Source: WYZ-LMO6 sp964509845
GTDB taxonomy: Archaea > Hadarchaeota > Hadarchaeia > Hadarchaeales > WYZ-LMO6
DNA length: 42,332 nt
NCBI GenBank assembly: GCA_964509845.1
Contig: CAZDZG010000005.1
Coordinates: 1 to 42,332 of the forward strand
Direction: 5' to 3'
The position numbers and the translations under genes are program-made. Of the stretch, positions 7,837-16,452 are shown piece by piece (positions within the stretch are counted from its first letter, which is position 1; each line of letters opens with the position of its first letter). Below the pieces are notes generated by a model. The model saw only the letters and a list, made by a program, of their open reading frames with translations, was not told the DNA's origin and did not search any database.

Positions 7837-10066
7837 GGGCTGAAGGAAGGAACAAGAGAGCGGCCGTGAAGGCGTAGAGGATCACGAGGGCCACCAGCTC
7901 CCCGAACCTGGTCATGGCGGGCATCCTGGAGAGGGAGAGGATGAGGAAGCCCCCTCCCATGGTCACCGCCGAGGCCAGCACCGCCCTCCCTATGCTCCCC
8001 GCGGTCCTGGCGGCGGCCTCCTCCGCTGGACCCTTCCCTCCCAGTTCTTCCCTCATCCTGGAGGAGAGCTGGACGCTGTAGTCTATGCCCATCCCTATCA
8101 TGAGGGAGAAGCTACCCAGCGTGAAGACGTCCAGGGACCAGCCCAGCAGATAGAAAGTCCCCAGCTCCCAGAGGACCACCATGCCCACGGGGAGGAGGGT
8201 GAGGGTTCCGAACACGGGGGAGCGGAAGAGGAGGATCAGGACCAGGAGGCAGAGGAAAAGGGCAAGGAGGGTGGTCTTCAGCATGTTGGGGATGATCCTG
8301 CTGAAGAGGTCCGAGATGACGGCCGGTCCTCCCCCCACCGCCGGCTCCCCGTCCAGCCTGAGGTCCAGGAGGGGACTGGAGAAGTTCTCCACGTGCTCCC
8401 TCACCAGCTGGGTGGCCCTCTTGAAGTCCCGGTCGGTCCTGCCCAGCACGTTGAAGATGACCAGGGTCCTGTTGTCGGAGAGGGGCAGGAAGAAGCCACG
8501 GTTGGACTCCCTCAGGTTCTCCAGCACCTCCGCCACCTCCTCCTCGGTCTGGGGCAGATGTCCGGAGAAGAGGGCGTACTGGAAGATGGGATCCGCCAGG
8601 CTATAGCTCCCCCCTATCAGCCCTGAGGCCCTGGGATCAGACATCACCCCCTGCTGGAAGCCCCTGAGCTGCTGCAGGGCCTGGGGATCGAGGATCCTCC
8701 CTTGCACCAGGACGAAGAGCTGGCTCTGCCCCCCGAAGAGGTCCTCTATCCTGTGCTGGATCCGGAGGGACTCCACCCCCGAGGGCAGGAGGAGGTCGAA
8801 GGACATGGTGGAGCCCACCCTGGGGGCCACCAGGGCGGAGAGGACCACGGTCGCCGCCAGGGCGGCCAGGATGGGCCTCCGGTGGCGCACGATCCCCCTT
8901 CCCAGCGAGGCCATGCCCCTGCTAATCCCACCCCCCCAGGCCCTCCCTCCCCTCACCTCCCCACCGCCGAGCAGGGCCGGAAGGAGGACCAGGGTGAAGA
9001 GGAAGGCACAAAGCACGGCCAGGGCGGCGAACTGTCCCAGCGTCCTGACGGGTGGAAGGTCGGAGATGGAGAAGGAGAGGAAGCCTATCACGGTGGTGAG
9101 GAAGCACATGAACACCGCCGTCCCCACCCTCCTCGCGGAGGTTCCCAGGGCCTCCGCAAATCCCCTCCCCTTTCCCCTCTCCTCGTAGTACCTGGAGAGG
9201 AAGTAGAGGGAGTAGTCCACCCCCGCCACCATGGAGATGGGGATGAGGGCCACGTGGATGGAGGTGAAGTCCGAGCCCGTGAGGCCCATCACCCCCACGG
9301 TCCAGAGGGCGGCCAGCCCCACCACCAGCAGGCATCTGCCCACGTCGGAGAACCTGCGGAAGGTCAAGAAGAGGACGAGGGATATGAAAAGGATGGTGGC
9401 GGGGATGAGCACGCTGTTGTCCCTCTCCATGATCTTTCCTATGTCCCTCTCCATGCTGTAGGATCCCGTGAGCCCCAGCTTCAGGTTTTCCGCCCTGAGC
9501 CTCTCCCTCACCTCCCCCACGGCCTTCCTGAGCTCCTCCCTGGGGAGGGAGGAATTGAGGTAGACCCTCATCAGCCCCGCCTTGAGATCGGGGGTGAGGT
9601 AACCCCTGAGCTGCTGGGAGAGCTGGGGATCGGAGAGGATGGTGAGGTAGGCCCCCATCACCAGGTTCTCCGTGAGAGGATCCCTGGAGGGATCCGCGAG
9701 GAGCTCCCTGACCTGCGGAAGCTGCTGAAGGAGGAAGTCGGCGTAGGACTGGCATCCCACCACCCTGCCCTGGAGCTCCGGGGAGGAAAGGAGGAGGCCC
9801 TCGAGCCCCAGCAGCTCTCGGAGGCTCCCAGCCCTGAGGAGGTTTTCTCCCTCCACCAGCACCGTTTCGAAGCTCATGCCCTGGAACTCCTCCGCCGCCG
9901 CCAGGGTCACCCTGACCGAGGTCTGCTCGGAGGAGAGGAACTTCTTGTAGTCGGAGGTCTGCCTCACCCTCCCCGCCCCGTACGCCATGAAAAGGGAGAC
10001 GAGAATCACGACCAGAAGCACGGTTCCCCTTCTCCTGGCGCAGGAAACGGCAAGCCTGTCCAGCAT
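7811..10066 (-). CDS. RND superfamily exporter (MMPL/HpnN-like)
   Basis: 751 aa integral membrane protein in two homologous halves. Each half has one N-terminal helix, a large extracytoplasmic loop and a five-helix block. The paired signature segments GVDYSLYFLSRYYEE and GIDYSVQLSSRMREE carry the Asp of the MMPL type. Members move lipids or hydrophobic compounds using the ion gradient; the substrate cannot be read. No partner proteins are adjacent. Single-gene unit, TATA 26 nt upstream, 3' end overlapping gatD. Confidence 0.88.
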   Translation of the reverse strand: MLDRLAVSCARRRGTVLLVVILVSLFMAYGAGRVRQTSDYKKFLSSEQTSVRVTLAAAEEFQGMSFETVLVEGENLLRAGSLRELLGLEGLLLSSPELQGRVVGCQSYADFLLQQLPQVRELLADPSRDPLTENLVMGAYLTILSDPQLSQQLRGYLTPDLKAGLMRVYLNSSLPREELRKAVGEVRERLRAENLKLGLTGSYSMERDIGKIMERDNSVLIPATILFISLVLFLTFRRFSDVGRCLLVVGLAALWTVGVMGLTGSDFTSIHVALIPISMVAGVDYSLYFLSRYYEERGKGRGFAEALGTSARRVGTAVFMCFLTTVIGFLSFSISDLPPVRTLGQFAALAVLCAFLFTLVLLPALLGGGEVRGGRAWGGGISRGMASLGRGIVRHRRPILAALAATVVLSALVAPRVGSTMSFDLLLPSGVESLRIQHRIEDLFGGQSQLFVLVQGRILDPQALQQLRGFQQGVMSDPRASGLIGGSYSLADPIFQYALFSGHLPQTEEEVAEVLENLRESNRGFFLPLSDNRTLVIFNVLGRTDRDFKRATQLVREHVENFSSPLLDLRLDGEPAVGGGPAVISDLFSRIIPNMLKTTLLALFLCLLVLILLFRSPVFGTLTLLPVGMVVLWELGTFYLLGWSLDVFTLGSFSLMIGMGIDYSVQLSSRMREELGGKGPAEEAAARTAGSIGRAVLASAVTMGGGFLILSLSRMPAMTRFGELVALVILYAFTAALLFLPSALSLRRRAS

Positions 10067-10088
10067 CTAAGAACCCCGCCCCCCTTTC

Positions 10089-10095
10089 TTTTAAT
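10089..10095 (-). promoter_or_regulatory. TATA box for the RND exporter gene
   Basis: Minus strand reads ATTAAAA, centred 26 nt before the ATG at 10066. Confidence 0.5.
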
Positions 10096-10120
10096 CTTTC
10101 CGGTGAGCTTCGGTGTCCTC

Positions 10121-10126
10121 TAAAAA
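10121..10126 (+). promoter_or_regulatory. TATA-like element for gatE-glmS
   Basis: TAAAAA centred about 26 nt before the gatE ATG at 10149. A GGAGG also lies at 10140-10144, so either leaderless initiation or a very short leader is possible. Confidence 0.45.
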
Positions 10127-10148
10127 CCTCCCCGCTCAAGGAGGATGG

Positions 10149-12035
10149 ATGGAGGACTACCGGAAGCTGGGCCTGAGGGTGGGGCTGGAGATCCACCAGG
10201 AGCTGAACACGGGCAAGCTCTTCTGCCGCTGTCCCTCCCTCCTGAGGGAGGAGGAGGCCCCCGTGCTGGTGAGGAGGAGGCTTCACCTCTCCCAGAGCGA
10301 GCTGGGGGAGGTGGACAAGGCGGCCCTGCTGGAGGTCTCCAAGGGAAAGGAGTTCAGGTACGAGGTCCATCCCGACTCCCTCTGCCTGGTGGAGCTGGAC
10401 GAGGAGCCCCCCCATCCCCTCAACCAGGAGGCGCTGGACATAGCCCTGACCTTCTCCCTCATGGTGGGGGCGAAGCCCGTGGACGAGATCCACGTGATGA
10501 GGAAGATCGTGGTGGACGGGAGCAACACCTCCGGCTTCCAGCGCACGGCCCTCATCGCCACCGACGGGAAGATCGAGACCGAAAGGGGGACCTTCCTCCT
10601 TCCCACCATTTGCCTGGAGGAGGATGCGGCGAGGAAGGTGGAGGAGGGGGAGGATCACGTCAGGTACCGCCTGGACAGGCTGGGCGTGCCCCTCCTGGAG
10701 GTAGCCACCGCTCCGGAGCTGCCCGATCCCCAAACGGCCAGGGAGGTGGCCCTGAGGCTGGGCCTTCTGCTGAGGGCCACGGGAAGGGTTAAGAGGGGGC
10801 TGGGGACGATAAGGCAGGACCTCAACATCTCCATAGCCGGCGGGGCCAGGCAGGAAATCAAGGGGGTTCAGGAGCTGGACCTCATACCGGCCGTGATAGA
10901 GAGGGAGGTTCAAAGACAGCTGGGCCTCCTGCGGATAAGGGAGGAACTGAGGAAGAGAGGGGCCCGGGTGGAGAGGAGGTTCGTGGACGTCTCCCACCTC
11001 TTCGGCGGGACCGGCTCCAGGCTGCTGAGGGAGGCCCTGGAAAGGGGGGACAGGGTGATGGCCCTGAGGCTTCCAGGGTTCGGAGGGCTGCTGGGAAGGG
11101 AGCTCCAGCCCGGGAGGAGGTTCGGAACCGAGCTCTCGGACAGGGCCAGGGTGGAGGGGGGAGTGGGGGGAATCCTGCACACGGACGAGCTCCCCGGCTA
11201 CGGGATCTCCGAGGAGGAAGTGGAGAGGCTGAAGAGGGAGGTGGGGGCGGAGGAGGGGGATGCGGTGGTGGTGGTGGTGGGTGAGGAGGGGAGGTGCAGG
11301 AGGGCGCTGGAGGCGGTGGCCAGGAGGGCGGAGGAGGCCCTGCAGGGGGTGCCCGCGGAGACCAGGAGGGCCCTCCCCGATGGGAACACGGAGTTCATGA
11401 GGCCCCTGCCCGGGGCGGAGCGGATGTACCCCGAAACGGACATCCCTCCCCTCCCCCTGGACCGGGAACGGCTCTCCTCCCTCCGGCTGCCCGAGCCGCC
11501 GGAGAGGATGAAGGAGAGGCTGGGGAGGGAATACGGGCTGCCGGGGGAGGTGGCGGAGCGTCTCCTCCTCTCCGGCCTGGTGGAGACCTTCGAGAGGCTG
11601 GTGAGGGGCTCGGGGGTTCCGGCTAGGCTGGTGGCCTTCACCCTCCTGGAGACCATGGTGAGCCTCAGGAGGGAAGGGGTGAGGGTGGAGGGGGTGGGGG
11701 AGGAGTTCCTGCTGGGGATCTTCAGGGAGGTGGCGGAGGGGAGGGTGGCCAAGGAGGCCATTCCCGATCTCCTGCGAAAGGGGGCGGAGGGAAAGGGGGT
11801 GAAGGAGGCGCTGGCGGAGCTGGGGCTGGAGAGGGTGAGCGAGGAGGAGGTGAGGAGGAGGGTGGAGGAGGTGGTCTCCTCCCATCTGGAGCTGGTGAGG
11901 GAGAGGGGGGAGGGGGCCATGAGGCCTTTGATGGGCCTTCTGATGAAGTCCCTCAGGGGAAAGGTGGACGGGAAGGTGGTGAGCGAGCTCCTGCTCGAGG
12001 AGCTCAGGAGGAGGCTGGGATGTGCGGGATCATAG
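10149..12035 (+). CDS. gatE: Glu-tRNA(Gln) amidotransferase subunit E
   Basis: 628 aa, normal length for archaeal GatE. The GatB/E kinase-like core starts with RVGLEIHQELNTGKLFCRCPS, where the Cys pair is the zinc site. The segment near residues 270-400 is the AspRS-like insert that separates GatE from GatB. The C-terminal helical YqeY-like tail binds tRNA. It phosphorylates and amidates Glu-tRNA(Gln) with ammonia from GatD. I chose the ATG at 10149 (MEDYRKLGL) over an upstream in-frame ATG at 10113, which would precede the TATA box. The end overlaps glmS by 16 nt. Confidence 0.95.
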   Translation: MEDYRKLGLRVGLEIHQELNTGKLFCRCPSLLREEEAPVLVRRRLHLSQSELGEVDKAALLEVSKGKEFRYEVHPDSLCLVELDEEPPHPLNQEALDIALTFSLMVGAKPVDEIHVMRKIVVDGSNTSGFQRTALIATDGKIETERGTFLLPTICLEEDAARKVEEGEDHVRYRLDRLGVPLLEVATAPELPDPQTAREVALRLGLLLRATGRVKRGLGTIRQDLNISIAGGARQEIKGVQELDLIPAVIEREVQRQLGLLRIREELRKRGARVERRFVDVSHLFGGTGSRLLREALERGDRVMALRLPGFGGLLGRELQPGRRFGTELSDRARVEGGVGGILHTDELPGYGISEEEVERLKREVGAEEGDAVVVVVGEEGRCRRALEAVARRAEEALQGVPAETRRALPDGNTEFMRPLPGAERMYPETDIPPLPLDRERLSSLRLPEPPERMKERLGREYGLPGEVAERLLLSGLVETFERLVRGSGVPARLVAFTLLETMVSLRREGVRVEGVGEEFLLGIFREVAEGRVAKEAIPDLLRKGAEGKGVKEALAELGLERVSEEEVRRRVEEVVSSHLELVRERGEGAMRPLMGLLMKSLRGKVDGKVVSELLLEELRRRLGCAGS

Positions 12036-13828
12036 GGTACGTGGGGAAGAGGAGGGCCGCCCCCCTGCTCCTGGAGGGTCTGAGGAGGCTCGAGTACCGC
12101 GGGTACGATTCCGCGGGAATAGCCACGCTGGAGGGGAGGATATGGGTGAGGAAGGATGCGGGAAGGCTGGAGGAGATAGAGAAGAGGCTGAAGCTCTCCT
12201 CCCTCCCGGGAAAGGTGGGAATAGGGCACGTGAGGTGGGCCACGCACGGAAGTCCCTCCAGGAAGAACGCCCACCCCCACCTGGACGATTCCGGTGAAGT
12301 GGCCGTGGTTCACAACGGCATCATAGAGAATTACCTGGAGCTGAGGGAGGTGCTGGAGAGGAAAGGACACCGGTTCGTTTCCGAGACGGACACGGAGGTG
12401 ATTCCCCACCTCATCTCCCACTTCCTGAGGAGGGGTGAAGGGCTGGAGAGGAGCGTGGAGAGGGCGGTGCGGGAGCTCAGGGGGAGCCTGGCCATAGCCG
12501 TGCTCTACGAGAGGGAGCCGGAGAAGCTCATCGGGGTGCGCAGGAGCTCCCCCCTGCTGGTGGGCAGGGGGGAGGGGGAGGGCTTCCTGGCCTCCGACAT
12601 CCCCGCCCTCCTCCCCTTCACCAGGAGGGTGATACCCCTGCACGAGGAGGAGATGGCCGTGCTCACCCCCTCCTCCCTCTCCCTCAGGCACCTTCCCTCG
12701 GGGAGGGAGCTCAGGAGGAGGTCCGTGCTGGTGAGGTGGACGGCGGAGATGGCCGAGAAGGAGGGATACCCGCACTTCACCCTGAAGGAGATCCTGGAGC
12801 AGCCCAGGGCGGTGGAGGAGACCCTGAGGGGGGCGGGAAAGGAGGTGGAGAGGCTCTCCCGCTTCCTGCTCAGGGCGGAGCATCTCTACCTCGTGGGGTG
12901 CGGCACCTCCTACCACGCGGCCGTGGTGGGGAAGTACCTGCTGGCCAAGCTGGCCGGCCTCCAGGCGGAGGCGGTGGTGGCCTCGGAGTTTTCCGAGAGC
13001 TGCGGGGGGAACGGGAGGATGGCCCTGCTGGCCATCACCCAGTCGGGGGAGACCGCCGACGTGCTGAGGGCGGTGAGGACGGCCAGGGCCTTGGGGGGAA
13101 GGGTGGCCTGCCTCACCAACGTGCTGGGAAGCTCCGTGACCAGGGAGAGCCAGCTGGTGTGCTACACCAGGGCGGGACCGGAGGTGAGCGTGGTGGCCAC
13201 CAAGACCTTCACCTCCCAGGTGGCCTACCTTCTCCTCCTCTCCCTCAGGCTGGGGGAGGAGAGTGGAAGGCTGAGGGGATCCGAGAGAAGGGAGCTCCTC
13301 TCCTCCCTCCTTCGCTCCCCCAGGCTGATGGAGGACACCCTCCGCTCCACCTCCCCCAGGAGCAGGGAGCTGGCCCGCGGGCTGCTGCGGGAGGAGCACC
13401 TGTATCTGGTGGGAAGGGGGCTGGGCTATCCCATAGCCATGGAGGGGGCGCTGAAGGTGAAGGAGATCTCCTACCTGCACGCCGAGGCCCTGGCGGGAGG
13501 GGAGCTGAAGCACGGCACGCTGGCCCTCCTGGAAAGGGGGACCCCGGTGGTGGCGGTGGCCGTGCCGGGGGAGGCCAGGGGAAGGCTGATGGGCAACCTG
13601 GAGGAGATGAGGGCCAGGGGGGCGAGAATGATCGTGCTGGCGGAAGAGGGGGATGAGGAGTCCCGCAGACACGCGGATGTGCTGGTGAGGGTGCCACGGA
13701 CGGGTGAGTTCCTGAGCCCCCTCACCTTCATCCTCCCCCTGCAGCTCCTGGCTTATCATCTGTCGGTGGGCAGGGGGCTGGATCCCGACAGGCCCCGCTC
13801 CCTGGCCAAATCCGTGACGGTGGAATGA
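12020..13828 (+). CDS. glmS: glutamine-fructose-6-phosphate aminotransferase
   Basis: 602 aa. After the initiator Met comes the nucleophile Cys2 (MCGIIGYVG), then the glutaminase motifs RGYDSAG and GHVRWATHG. Two SIS isomerase domains fill the C-terminal half (GCGTSYHAA, then VGRGLGYPIAMEGALK). The protein ends in the family signature AKSVTVE. It makes glucosamine-6-phosphate for amino-sugar synthesis. Its start lies inside gatE (16-nt overlap), so two glutamine-using enzymes are translated together. The decayed phosphatase gene starts on its stop codon. Confidence 0.95.
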   Translation: MCGIIGYVGKRRAAPLLLEGLRRLEYRGYDSAGIATLEGRIWVRKDAGRLEEIEKRLKLSSLPGKVGIGHVRWATHGSPSRKNAHPHLDDSGEVAVVHNGIIENYLELREVLERKGHRFVSETDTEVIPHLISHFLRRGEGLERSVERAVRELRGSLAIAVLYEREPEKLIGVRRSSPLLVGRGEGEGFLASDIPALLPFTRRVIPLHEEEMAVLTPSSLSLRHLPSGRELRRRSVLVRWTAEMAEKEGYPHFTLKEILEQPRAVEETLRGAGKEVERLSRFLLRAEHLYLVGCGTSYHAAVVGKYLLAKLAGLQAEAVVASEFSESCGGNGRMALLAITQSGETADVLRAVRTARALGGRVACLTNVLGSSVTRESQLVCYTRAGPEVSVVATKTFTSQVAYLLLLSLRLGEESGRLRGSERRELLSSLLRSPRLMEDTLRSTSPRSRELARGLLREEHLYLVGRGLGYPIAMEGALKVKEISYLHAEALAGGELKHGTLALLERGTPVVAVAVPGEARGRLMGNLEEMRARGARMIVLAEEGDEESRRHADVLVRVPRTGEFLSPLTFILPLQLLAYHLSVGRGLDPDRPRSLAKSVTVE

Positions 13829-14229
13829 GGCACCTCCGCGGCCCGGCCTGCGAGAGGTGGCGGAGAGGGGCTCTTCTGGACTACGACGGCACCCTTCACC
13901 CCCATAGCCAAAGGCCCAGCTCGCCCTCCTTCCCTCAGACGTGGCCAGGACCCTCCGGATCCTCTCCCAAAGGTTCAAGGTGGTGATAGTTGAGCGGTAG
14001 GTCCCTGCGGGACTCGGAGGCTGGTGGGGGAGAAGGGAGTGTACTACGGAGGAAACCAGGGATGGAGATGGAAGGCGGGAATCTCCTTCGTCCTTCCCGA
14101 GACCACCGCTTCCGCCCGTTCCTCAGCAGGGTGAAGGCAGGGGAGAAAGATACGTGAAGCTGGTGCTCCTTGATGGTGAAGGAGCCCTCCCGAAAGGGGG
14201 AGATCGTGGAGGAGATGAAGGATCTCTGA
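13825..14229 (+). pseudogene. Decayed trehalose-6-phosphate phosphatase-like (OtsB) gene
   Basis: The ATG at 13825 overlaps the glmS stop as a coupled gene would. Frame 1 gives the HAD nucleophile motif LLDYDGTLHP (13873-13902). The reading then shifts (+2) to SDVARTLRILSQRFKVVIV (about 13935-13990), stops at TAG 13998, returns to the first frame for RSLRDSE (13999 on), then shifts (+1) to VYYGGNQGW (14039 on). These pieces are in the order of the OtsB family. At least three frame changes and an internal stop mean no functional product. The lower-GC 3' half ends at TGA 14227. No intact homologue is in the window. Confidence 0.72.
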
Positions 14230-14255
14230 GATAGAGGCCAGGCTGAGGAAAGGAG

Positions 14256-15365
14256 CTACCCCTTCACCTCCCGCTCGTAGATCTCGGCCACGAGCTCCGC
14301 TATGGCGGGGGAGGCGGTGAGACCGGGAGACTCTATACCTATCAGGTTTATGAAACCCCGCAGCCCCCTGTCCTCCTCGTGCCTTATCACGAAGTCCCTG
14401 AACCCCTCACCCGGGCCCTGGAGCTTGGGTCTGATGCCGGCGAACTCGGGTATGAGCCGGTACTCGGAAACGGAGGGAAGGAACCTCCCGATGGCCTCCC
14501 GGAACTCCCGCTCGTCCGACTCCACCTCGTAGCTAAGCCGGTCCACATAGTAGGCGTTGGGGCCCGCCCTTACCTCCCCCGCCAAGTCGGGGGTGAGGTG
14601 AATCCCCAGTCCCTCCCCCGCCGGAACGGGATAGACGGGTATCCGCACGGGAGGCCTGTCGAACCTGAAGTAGTCCCCCTTGCAGTAGTGAAGCCGGTAG
14701 CCCACCTCCTCCACCTTAATTCCCAGAAGGCTGGCTATTTTGTCCGAATTCAAGCCGGCACAGTTCACCACGGCCTCCGCCCGCAGGATGAACTCCTCTC
14801 CCCAGCTGGTACCCCTCACCTCGTATCCATCCTCCAGCCTCCGCAGGCCCGTCACCTCCGTACCGGTCAGGAGAATCGCCCCGTTTCGTGAAGCCCTGGC
14901 CCTGAAGTAACGCATGAGCTCGTCTGGTTCCACTATCCCCGTGGAGGGGGAATACAGGGCCCCCTCCACCCTCAGCCTGGGCTCCAGCTTCAGGACCTCC
15001 TTTCCCTCCAGCATCTCAAGGCCCTCCACCCCGTTCTCCTCGCCCTGCCTCCTGAGCCTCTCCAGCTCCTCCCACTCCTCCTCCTCCACGGCCACGGTCA
15101 GCTTCCCCGTCCTCCGGTGGGGAATCCGGTACCTCTCACAGATCTCGTAGATCAAGGAGTTACCCCTCACACAAAGGCTGGCCTTGAGGGAACCCGGCGG
15201 GTAGTGAATCCCGGAGTGGATCACCCCGCTGTTGTGGGTGCTGGTTTCCAGACCGAACCTCTCCCTCCTTTCCAGCAGGTAAACCCCCTCCAGCCTTTCC
15301 GAAAGCTCCGCGGCCACGGCCAGGCCCACCACGCCCCCTCCTATCACCACCGCTTTCGCTTCCAT
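14256..15365 (-). CDS. FAD-dependent oxidoreductase, L-2-hydroxyglutarate oxidase-like (LhgO/L2HGDH)
   Basis: 369 aa DAO-fold flavoprotein. The N-terminal GxGxxG reads GGGVVGLAVAAEL. The family segment THNSGVIHSGIHYPPGSLKA, the GIHLTPDLAGEVRAGPNA region and the C-terminal FINLIGIESPGLTASPAIA are those of the LhgO/L2HGDH group. Likely reaction: L-2-hydroxyglutarate (or a related 2-hydroxyacid) to 2-oxoacid with a non-oxygen acceptor. It stands alone, divergent from the nucleotidyltransferase gene. It might supply metabolites related to the dehydratase-like cluster at 32-38 kb, but that is speculation. Confidence 0.85.
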   Translation of the reverse strand: MEAKAVVIGGGVVGLAVAAELSERLEGVYLLERRERFGLETSTHNSGVIHSGIHYPPGSLKASLCVRGNSLIYEICERYRIPHRRTGKLTVAVEEEEWEELERLRRQGEENGVEGLEMLEGKEVLKLEPRLRVEGALYSPSTGIVEPDELMRYFRARASRNGAILLTGTEVTGLRRLEDGYEVRGTSWGEEFILRAEAVVNCAGLNSDKIASLLGIKVEEVGYRLHYCKGDYFRFDRPPVRIPVYPVPAGEGLGIHLTPDLAGEVRAGPNAYYVDRLSYEVESDEREFREAIGRFLPSVSEYRLIPEFAGIRPKLQGPGEGFRDFVIRHEEDRGLRGFINLIGIESPGLTASPAIAELVAEIYEREVKG

Positions 15366-15433
15366 CCCGCTTCCCCCGGCAGGTTAACTCCGATACCAAA
15401 CTAAAAAACGGAAAAGAAAAAAATACTAAACGG
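15366..15433. promoter_or_regulatory. A-rich divergent promoter region
   Basis: 68-nt spacer between the flavoprotein and nucleotidyltransferase genes. It is far more A/T-rich than its surroundings. CTAAAAAA at 15401-15408 lies about 29 nt before the plus-strand ATG at 15434, and GTTAAC at 15383-15388 lies 20-21 nt before the minus-strand ATG at 15365. The exact TATA for the minus strand is unclear. Confidence 0.4.
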
Positions 15434-16423
15434 ATGAAGGGCCTCATCCTGGCCGGAGGTTTTGCCACCCGTCTGGGAACCATTGGGGAGGTCCTGCCCA
15501 AGGCCATGCTCATGGTGGAGGGAAACACGGCGGTGGGACACCTGGTCTCCAAGCTGGAGAGGCTGGGGATCGAACCCCTCATCACCACCAACGCCCGCTT
15601 CGCAACTTTCTTCCGCTCCTATCCCAACGTGCTGGTGGAGGAGGCCACGAAAGAAGAGGAGAAACTGGGGGCGGTAACCGCCATAGCGAACGCCATAAGG
15701 AGATGGGGGATAGAGGAGGACCTGCTGGTGGTCTGCGCCGACAACTATTTCTCCTCCGACCTCAGGGGCTTCGTGTCCTCCTACCGGGGGGATCCCCTAG
15801 TGGGCATTCACTACGCGGGAGGGGATCCGGGGGTGCGTCTGCAGGAGATGGCCACGGTGAGGTTTCCGGGGAGCGAGGGATATCCCCCTCCCAGCAGGGA
15901 GTTCCCCATAGAGGAGTTCAGGGAGAAGGTGGATCCTCCCCTGAGCCCCTACGTCAGCACCTGCCTCTATCTGTTCCCCCCCAGGATCTTCCCCCTCCTG
16001 CTGGAGTACACGGCGGAGAAGAAGAAGGACGCTCCGGGCTTCTTCATCCAGCACCTGCTGGAGAAAGGGGAGAGGGTGAGGGGATACCTCCTGGAGGGGG
16101 AGTGGTACGACCTCTCCTACAGGAGCTACCTCCTCATGTTCAGGGACTCCGAGCTGGCGAGGAGGGAGGAGGAGGTGATTCAGTTCGAGAGGAGGAGCGG
16201 GGGGCTGGTGATGCTCCTAACCTTCCTGAGGAAGGGAGGGGAGTACCGGACGGGAGGGGAAAGGCTCCTCTTCCTCATAGAAGGGGAGGGGGAGATGGAG
16301 AGGGGGGGAAGGAGGATGAGGGTAAGGGAGAAGGAGGTGGTGGAGGTTCCCCCGGAGGGGGCGAGCCTCCGCTCCCTCTCCCCCTATCTGGTCTTCCTCT
16401 CCCTGAGGCCGGAAGGATTATAG
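15434..16423 (+). CDS. sugar-phosphate nucleotidyltransferase with C-terminal cupin-like domain
   Basis: 329 aa. The N-terminal Rossmann nucleotidyltransferase starts with LILAGGFATRLG (the GGxGTRL signature with Ala for Gly) and the PKAML Lys segment; CADNYF holds the metal Asp. This resembles glucose-1-phosphate thymidylyl/uridylyltransferases of the RmlA/GlmU type. From about residue 240 the remainder (ERLLFLIEGEGEME, then VVEVPPEGA) looks like a small cupin domain, which is unusual for this family. The sugar and nucleotide are not determinable. It is followed directly by purA. Confidence 0.78.
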   Translation: MKGLILAGGFATRLGTIGEVLPKAMLMVEGNTAVGHLVSKLERLGIEPLITTNARFATFFRSYPNVLVEEATKEEEKLGAVTAIANAIRRWGIEEDLLVVCADNYFSSDLRGFVSSYRGDPLVGIHYAGGDPGVRLQEMATVRFPGSEGYPPPSREFPIEEFREKVDPPLSPYVSTCLYLFPPRIFPLLLEYTAEKKKDAPGFFIQHLLEKGERVRGYLLEGEWYDLSYRSYLLMFRDSELARREEEVIQFERRSGGLVMLLTFLRKGGEYRTGGERLLFLIEGEGEMERGGRRMRVREKEVVEVPPEGASLRSLSPYLVFLSLRPEGL

Positions 16424-16452
16424 AGGGGGAAGAGGAAGGGAGGGGTGGTCCC

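Noticed and set aside
8922..11885. Long minus-strand open frame across the RND exporter and gatE
   Set aside because: Crosses a promoter, has low-complexity composition and conflicts with clear gatE and exporter motifs.
11198..13978. Long minus-strand open frame antisense to gatE and glmS
   Set aside because: Same compositional artefact; it even covers the pseudogene region.
15703..16452. N-terminal extension of PurA by about 250 residues
   Set aside because: The extension is an out-of-frame reading of the nucleotidyltransferase gene; PurA homologues begin at the TTG at 16453.
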